Below are positions 6,445-9,361 of a DNA stretch of 9,361 nucleotides, one piece after another. Below the pieces are notes generated by a model. That model ran no database searches. It saw only the letters and a program-made list of their open reading frames with translations, and was not told the origin of the DNA. The translations under genes and the position numbers were made by a program. Positions within the stretch are counted from its first letter, which is position 1. The number at the start of each line of letters is the position of its first letter. The DNA is taken from the NCBI GenBank assembly GCA_030039005.1, contig JASHQT010000408.1, positions 1-9,361 on the forward strand. Direction: 5' to 3'. This DNA comes from Bryobacteraceae bacterium (GTDB taxonomy: Bacteria; Acidobacteriota; Terriglobia; Bryobacterales; Bryobacteraceae).

Positions 6445-7828
6445 ATCAGGACAGGCCCCGCTCGGGATCCTTGTGATCGACGACGACGACCTCACAATTG
6501 AATTCGTGCGGACTGCTCTCGAAGGCCGCAACATCGTAGTCTCAGGCGCGACGGATGCGCCGTCCGGTTTGGCTGCTGTCCGGCGCCTTAGGCCGGATTT
6601 GATCCTCCTCGATCTGATTTTGCCCGGAGCCAACGGCATCGACCTGGTCGAAAAGATACGCGGGGAAGATCCCGAGACACAGATCTTCATGATGACGGGC
6701 CACTACTCCACCGAGTCGGCCGTAAGAGCCATTCAGGCGGGCGCCGACGACTACTTGGACAAGCCGGTTTCAGTAGAGACCCTGCGCGCTCGCGTAGACC
6801 GCCGGCTCACGGACCGGGCCGCGCGTCATCAAGCGGCCGTTTTGGAGCGAGCGCTCTTGGATACCTGCACCTTCGAAGGCATGGTAGGGCAGGCCATGCC
6901 AATGCTGGATTTATTGTCAAAAGTAAGGAGAATTGCTCCGCACTTCTCCACGGCCCTAGTGACCGGGGAAACAGGAACCGGCAAGGAGTTGATTTCGCGC
7001 GCGCTGCATTCCTGGAGCGGGCGGAAGGGCCCTTTCGTGGTCTGCAACTGCGCTTCGGTTGTGGAAACACTGTTCGAGAGTGAACTCTTCGGCCACCGGA
7101 AAGGCGCTTTCACCGGCGCCGTTGCCGATCGCGCGGGGCTGGTGGACGCCGCCGACGGCGGTACTCTGTTTCTGGACGAACTGGGAGAAGTGCCCCTGGA
7201 GGCGCAAGCAAAACTGCTTCGTCTGCTGCAAAACCGCGAAACCCGCCGGTTGGGTGAGACCAAGTCACGGCAGGTGGACGTGCGCGTCGTCGCAGCGACC
7301 AATCGCGATCTTCGCCGCATGGTTGCAGAAGGCTCTTTTCGCGAAGATCTCTATTACCGCCTGTCGATCGTGCAACTCCAGGTTCCCGCACTGCGCGACC
7401 GCCGTGAAGATCTTCCTTTGCTGATCCGCCATTTTCTGGAGGGTTTCTCGAAGCGCTACGACAGGCCAAGTCTGAGAATCACCAAGCGCGTGGAAGCCTT
7501 TTTGTGCCGCCACTCCTGGCCAGGCAATATTCGAGAACTGGAAAATGCGCTGAGCTACGCTTGCATGCTCACCGAGACCGACACGGTGGACATCAGCGAT
7601 TTTCCTGACTATCTGCTCGAGAGCCGTGTGCAGGGCCAGTCCAGCCTGCCGACGCTGGCGGAGGTGGAATACCAGCATGTGTTGAAAGTGCTAAAAGCCT
7701 GCGAAGGCAATCGCGCCCGTGCGGCCGAAATACTCGGAATCGGACGCGCCACGCTGTACCGCATCCTGGCGCGGGAGAAGGCGGACCTCACTTCGGGAAG
7801 CAGCGCGCGAATGGGCCAATTGCTGTAG
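6428..7828 (+). CDS. NtrC-family sigma-54-dependent response regulator
   Basis: The 466-residue protein has the full three-part architecture. The receiver (about 13-125) has Asp18/Asp19, phospho-acceptor Asp62, Thr90 and Lys112. The AAA+ sigma-54 interaction domain (about 150-385) has Walker A GETGTGKE (180-187), the sigma-54-contacting loop GAFTGA (226-231), Walker B TLFLDE (Asp250/Glu251), Asn292 in sensor I, Arg305/Arg311 and WPGNIRELEN (364-373). A Fis-type HTH (about 415-450, GNRARAAEILGIGRATLYR) binds DNA. No motif is missing, so it should activate sigma-54 promoters when phosphorylated. Its partner upstream supplies a phospho-accepting histidine but no kinase activity, so phosphate probably comes from elsewhere. 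The palindrome and sigma-54 promoter at 5834-5918 are likely targets by inference. The start is TTG, chosen for its Shine-Dalgarno. Only 15 nt separate its stop from that of the convergent receiver gene. Confidence 0.93.
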   Translation: MNETAKSGQAPLGILVIDDDDLTIEFVRTALEGRNIVVSGATDAPSGLAAVRRLRPDLILLDLILPGANGIDLVEKIRGEDPETQIFMMTGHYSTESAVRAIQAGADDYLDKPVSVETLRARVDRRLTDRAARHQAAVLERALLDTCTFEGMVGQAMPMLDLLSKVRRIAPHFSTALVTGETGTGKELISRALHSWSGRKGPFVVCNCASVVETLFESELFGHRKGAFTGAVADRAGLVDAADGGTLFLDELGEVPLEAQAKLLRLLQNRETRRLGETKSRQVDVRVVAATNRDLRRMVAEGSFREDLYYRLSIVQLQVPALRDRREDLPLLIRHFLEGFSKRYDRPSLRITKRVEAFLCRHSWPGNIRELENALSYACMLTETDTVDISDFPDYLLESRVQGQSSLPTLAEVEYQHVLKVLKACEGNRARAAEILGIGRATLYRILAREKADLTSGSSARMGQLL

Positions 7829-7843
7829 CTTTTGTCTTCGCGC

Positions 7844-8221
7844 TTACCTGGGGCTGACTGATGCGAGCGTCAGCCGCTTCACCAGAGCGACCAGCTTAGA
7901 AGGTTCGATGGGCTTGGGGATGAACGCGCGGAAAATATCCTTGCTGGCCCGCGCCTCTTCGAGCCTCTCTACAAAAGCCGAAAAAGCCACGATGGGTATG
8001 TCTTCGCAGCCCGGCAAATCGTGCATAGTCTGCGCCAGGGTCAATCCGTCGATATCGGGCAGCGCCAGATCCAGGATGATGAGGTCGGGATGGTGTTCCG
8101 CCAATTTTGCGATAGCCGTGCGGCCGTCTTCGGCCTCCAGGATTTCGTACCCATTGGCTGCCAGCGCTAGTCTCACGATCTGTCGCGTGATGGCATTGTC
8201 TTCGATGACGAATATCGTCAC
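7844..8221 (-). CDS. Single-domain response regulator (DivK/CheY-like)
   Basis: This 125-residue protein is a lone receiver domain: MTIFVIEDN with acidic Glu7/Asp8, phospho-acceptor Asp51 (LDLALPDIDG), Ser81 in the Thr/Ser switch position and Lys103 (IPKPIEP). There is no output domain, so it must act by protein contact or as an intermediate in a relay, as DivK, Spo0F or CheY do. The start is GTG at 8221, preceded by AAGGAGG at 5 nt. In-frame ATGs at 8239 and 8338 would add residues without homology to receivers. It converges on the NtrC-type gene, and a DHp-only protein and kinases with receivers lie nearby, so a place in the same relay is plausible but not shown. Confidence 0.88.
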   Translation of the reverse strand: MTIFVIEDNAITRQIVRLALAANGYEILEAEDGRTAIAKLAEHHPDLIILDLALPDIDGLTLAQTMHDLPGCEDIPIVAFSAFVERLEEARASKDIFRAFIPKPIEPSKLVALVKRLTLASVSPR

Positions 8222-8226
8222 TTCGG

Positions 8227-8233
8227 CCTCCTT
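8227..8233 (-). promoter_or_regulatory. Shine-Dalgarno AAGGAGG for a GTG start
   Basis: The minus strand reads AAGGAGG, 5 nt, then GTG (8221). This decides against the upstream ATGs, one of which (8239) lies immediately before the motif. Confidence 0.75.
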
Positions 8234-8458
8234 CAGCATCCAATCGGCGGTCTCAGCCCTGGTCCTTAGGGAAAATTGGTGTTTGGAACGCCCTTCGCAT
8301 CGGCCACCTTGTCGCAACAGCAGGTGCGCCTCCCCCAATCCGTCTCATGGAATTCCCCTCTGCTGAGATACATGCGGGCCACGACATGGAAGCCACCCAG
8401 CCCTCAATGTCTGTCGGCCTGCCGGAGCCGATTTTCAACCACATCTCTTTGATTCTGT
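8234..8458. other. Non-coding stretch upstream of the receiver gene
   Basis: No supportable gene is seen. Open frames here have no ribosome binding site and no protein-like signature. A half-site GTCTCA of the 5904 palindrome occurs at 8342-8347, but alone it is too short to mean much. No clear promoter for the leftward receiver gene was found. Confidence 0.3.
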
Positions 8459-8501
8459 TGGTCGGGGCGGGGCGATTTGAACGCCCGACCGCCTGCGCCC
8501 A
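8459..8501 (-). pseudogene. 3' half of a tRNA-Pro(UGG) gene, 5' half absent
   Basis: Read on the minus strand, the 43 bases match tRNA positions 34-76 one for one: anticodon TGG with G37 and C38, anticodon-stem 3' strand GCAGG, variable CGGTC, a perfect T-arm GGGCG-TTCAAAT-CGCCC, acceptor 3' strand CGCCCCG, discriminator A73 and encoded CCA. G72 with A73 is the bacterial tRNA-Pro pattern. Upstream the similarity ends abruptly: position 33 is A instead of T, and there is neither a CCTGC 5' anticodon strand nor a CGGGGCG 5' acceptor strand. It cannot make a tRNA. A 3' tRNA half broken at the anticodon loop is what integrases leave as an attachment-site copy. Confidence 0.75.
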
Positions 8502-8992
8502 TGGCTCGTTCAGAACACGTAGAAGACGCGGCCGGCAGTCTGTGGTTACTTACGATGCGCCGAACGACGATCCATCGCACATCGGGCAATCGGCGACAAT
8601 TGAACCAACCTGGAAGCTATGGGGGCCCGTCGGCATGATGCTCGGAGCAAGGAAAAGACCGCTTGCTTGTTGGTTTCCTTGTCGTCGAACTTGGTCGTCT
8701 TGGAAATACTCGTAGCCGCTCTGATGGAAACACCGGCAGTATTTCACACAGATTTCTTGGAGAGATCGGCCAGAGACGCGCTGACAAGTTCCCAGAGCGC
8801 CGCCTCGCGGGGATTGCCCCTCGCGAGCGCGGGCTCGTAAACCCTACGCCGTATCTGATGGCGCTTTTGGAAGATTTAGTGCGTCCTGAAAGGCGCGGTC
8901 TTCTAACAAGTGAAAGTCTTGTCCGGGTAAGCGGCAGAGCGCCCGCGACGCGTCTCGACTCCGCCGCCACGTTGCCGGCCACGATTGTGGGC
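8502..8992. other. Long stretch with no convincing gene between tRNA scar and NHL gene
   Basis: About 490 bases on either strand contain only short open frames that look like chance products. None has a Shine-Dalgarno together with a recognisable family. No integrase, transposase or terminal inverted repeats were seen. The most protein-like piece is the leftward frame at 8744-8875. The position beside a tRNA fragment suggests decayed accessory DNA. Confidence 0.4.
8744..8875 (-). pseudogene. Possible coding remnant lacking a start
   Basis: A 43-codon leftward frame ends with ALWELVSASLADLSKKSV and a TGA. It looks like a real C-terminus in composition (alternating hydrophobic helix, lysines at the end). 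It contains no ATG, or other usable start near its beginning, and is closed upstream by TAA at 8878-8876. Beyond the stop the same frame continues with KTTKFDDKETNKQAVFSLL. I do not recognise a family, and chance is a serious alternative. Confidence 0.2.
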
Positions 8993-9361
8993 TCATTTCC
9001 AAACTGAAGCGACCGGCTTGGCAACCATAAATTCCGGATTGGCGCCCGCCCTAGGATGGAACTTCTGAACTCGCCCCGCGTCGACTTCGGCAACGTACAG
9101 ATTCCCATCCTGATCCACACTGATTCCATGCACACCCCAAAGCCCTCCAGAGAAAACACCCATGCTGCCCCAGGAGTACAGCAGGTGTCCTTGCAAATCC
9201 CACTCGACCATCTTGTTCGTAGTGCGGTCAAAGGTCCAAATGGTCTTGCCCGATCCGATATATAGCAGATGGAGGCTCGATGGATCGGCGTCGATTTTCC
9301 ATTCATACAGATACTTGCCGTTCTCATCGAATACCTGAATTCGATGGTTGTTTCGATCGTT
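8993..9361 (-). CDS. NHL-repeat beta-propeller protein, C-terminal part
   Basis: The leftward gene enters from beyond the window, so only the last 122 residues are present and its start is not visible. Two NHL-type blades can be read: NHRIQVFDENGKYLYEW near the beginning and WGVHGISVDQDGNLYVAEVD followed by GRVQKFHP later. Between them is a blade with TIWTFDRTTNKMVEWDLQG. Proteins of this family form six-bladed propellers and are often secreted; many are annotated as peptidylglycine alpha-amidating lyase-like. No catalytic residues can be judged from this piece, so function is left open. It appears unrelated to the signalling genes. Confidence 0.85.
   Translation of the reverse strand, partial: NDRNNHRIQVFDENGKYLYEWKIDADPSSLHLLYIGSGKTIWTFDRTTNKMVEWDLQGHLLYSWGSMGVFSGGLWGVHGISVDQDGNLYVAEVDAGRVQKFHPRAGANPEFMVAKPVASVWK

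Noticed and set aside
8222..8338. ATG starts at 8338 or 8239 for the single receiver
   Set aside because: They add up to 39 residues with no receiver homology, and the AAGGAGG at 8227-8233 points to GTG 8221.
8266..8373. 35-residue cysteine-bearing minus-strand ORF (MYLSRGEFHETDWG...)
   Set aside because: No ribosome binding site, no recognisable family, and it lies in the leader of the receiver gene.
8347..8715. Plus-strand frame containing GAGRFERPTACAHG
   Set aside because: This peptide is the familiar false translation of the antisense strand of a tRNA gene; it is the tRNA-Pro fragment read backwards.
8617..9327. 236-codon minus-strand frame across the right end
   Set aside because: It overlaps the NHL gene in another frame and then runs through arginine- and serine-rich, low-quality translation; the NHL frame has real blade motifs.
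1..9361. CRISPR array, insertion sequence or rRNA
   Set aside because: No spaced direct repeats, transposase motifs, terminal inverted repeats or rRNA signatures were seen on either strand.

Overview
The window is a GC-rich stretch of bacterial chromosome given over almost entirely to phosphorelay signalling. Several traits fit an environmental Acidobacteriota genome of the Solibacter/Bryobacter kind: soluble and membrane hybrid histidine kinases side by side, an NtrC-type sigma-54 activator, a PilZ protein and an NHL-repeat beta-propeller protein. That assignment rests on gene style only and is an inference.

Layout from left to right. Positions 1-488 are comparatively AT-rich. They hold at most the N-terminus of a leftward gene running off the edge, plus the leader of the first kinase. 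At 489-2447 (+) lies a cytosolic PAS-PAS-HisKA-HATPase-REC hybrid kinase. It converges on a leftward membrane hybrid kinase (2512-4971, -) with two OB-fold-like modules predicted outside the membrane and two receivers. The kinase 5' leader (4961-5087) carries a 14-bp tandem repeat and three consecutive hairpins. Upstream of it, in the same direction, is a PilZ protein with a C-terminal H-x3-C-x2-C zinc-finger-like motif (5097-5756, -).

The 307-bp divergent region 5757-6063 is the clearest regulatory region. Reading leftward toward the PilZ gene it has a perfect 7+1+7 palindrome, an IHF-like site and a well-formed sigma-54 -24/-12 element. Rightward lies a two-gene operon: a 126-residue membrane-anchored protein with only a kinase dimerisation/phosphoacceptor (DHp) domain, overlapping by 17 nt a complete NtrC-family REC-AAA+-Fis activator (6428-7828). 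A single-domain DivK-like receiver (7844-8221, -) converges on that operon.

The last kilobase is different in character. Between 8222 and 8992 there is no convincing gene, but there is the exact 3' half (positions 34-76, CCA included) of a tRNA-Pro(UGG), the kind of scar left by an integrative element. The window closes with the C-terminal 122 residues of an NHL-repeat protein (8993-9361, -).

How the parts may work together (inference): two complete kinases, one DHp-only protein and five receiver domains could form a branched phosphorelay. The NtrC-type protein is the obvious candidate to bind the palindrome and switch on the sigma-54 promoter of the PilZ/zinc-finger gene, which would link phosphorelay output to a c-di-GMP effector.
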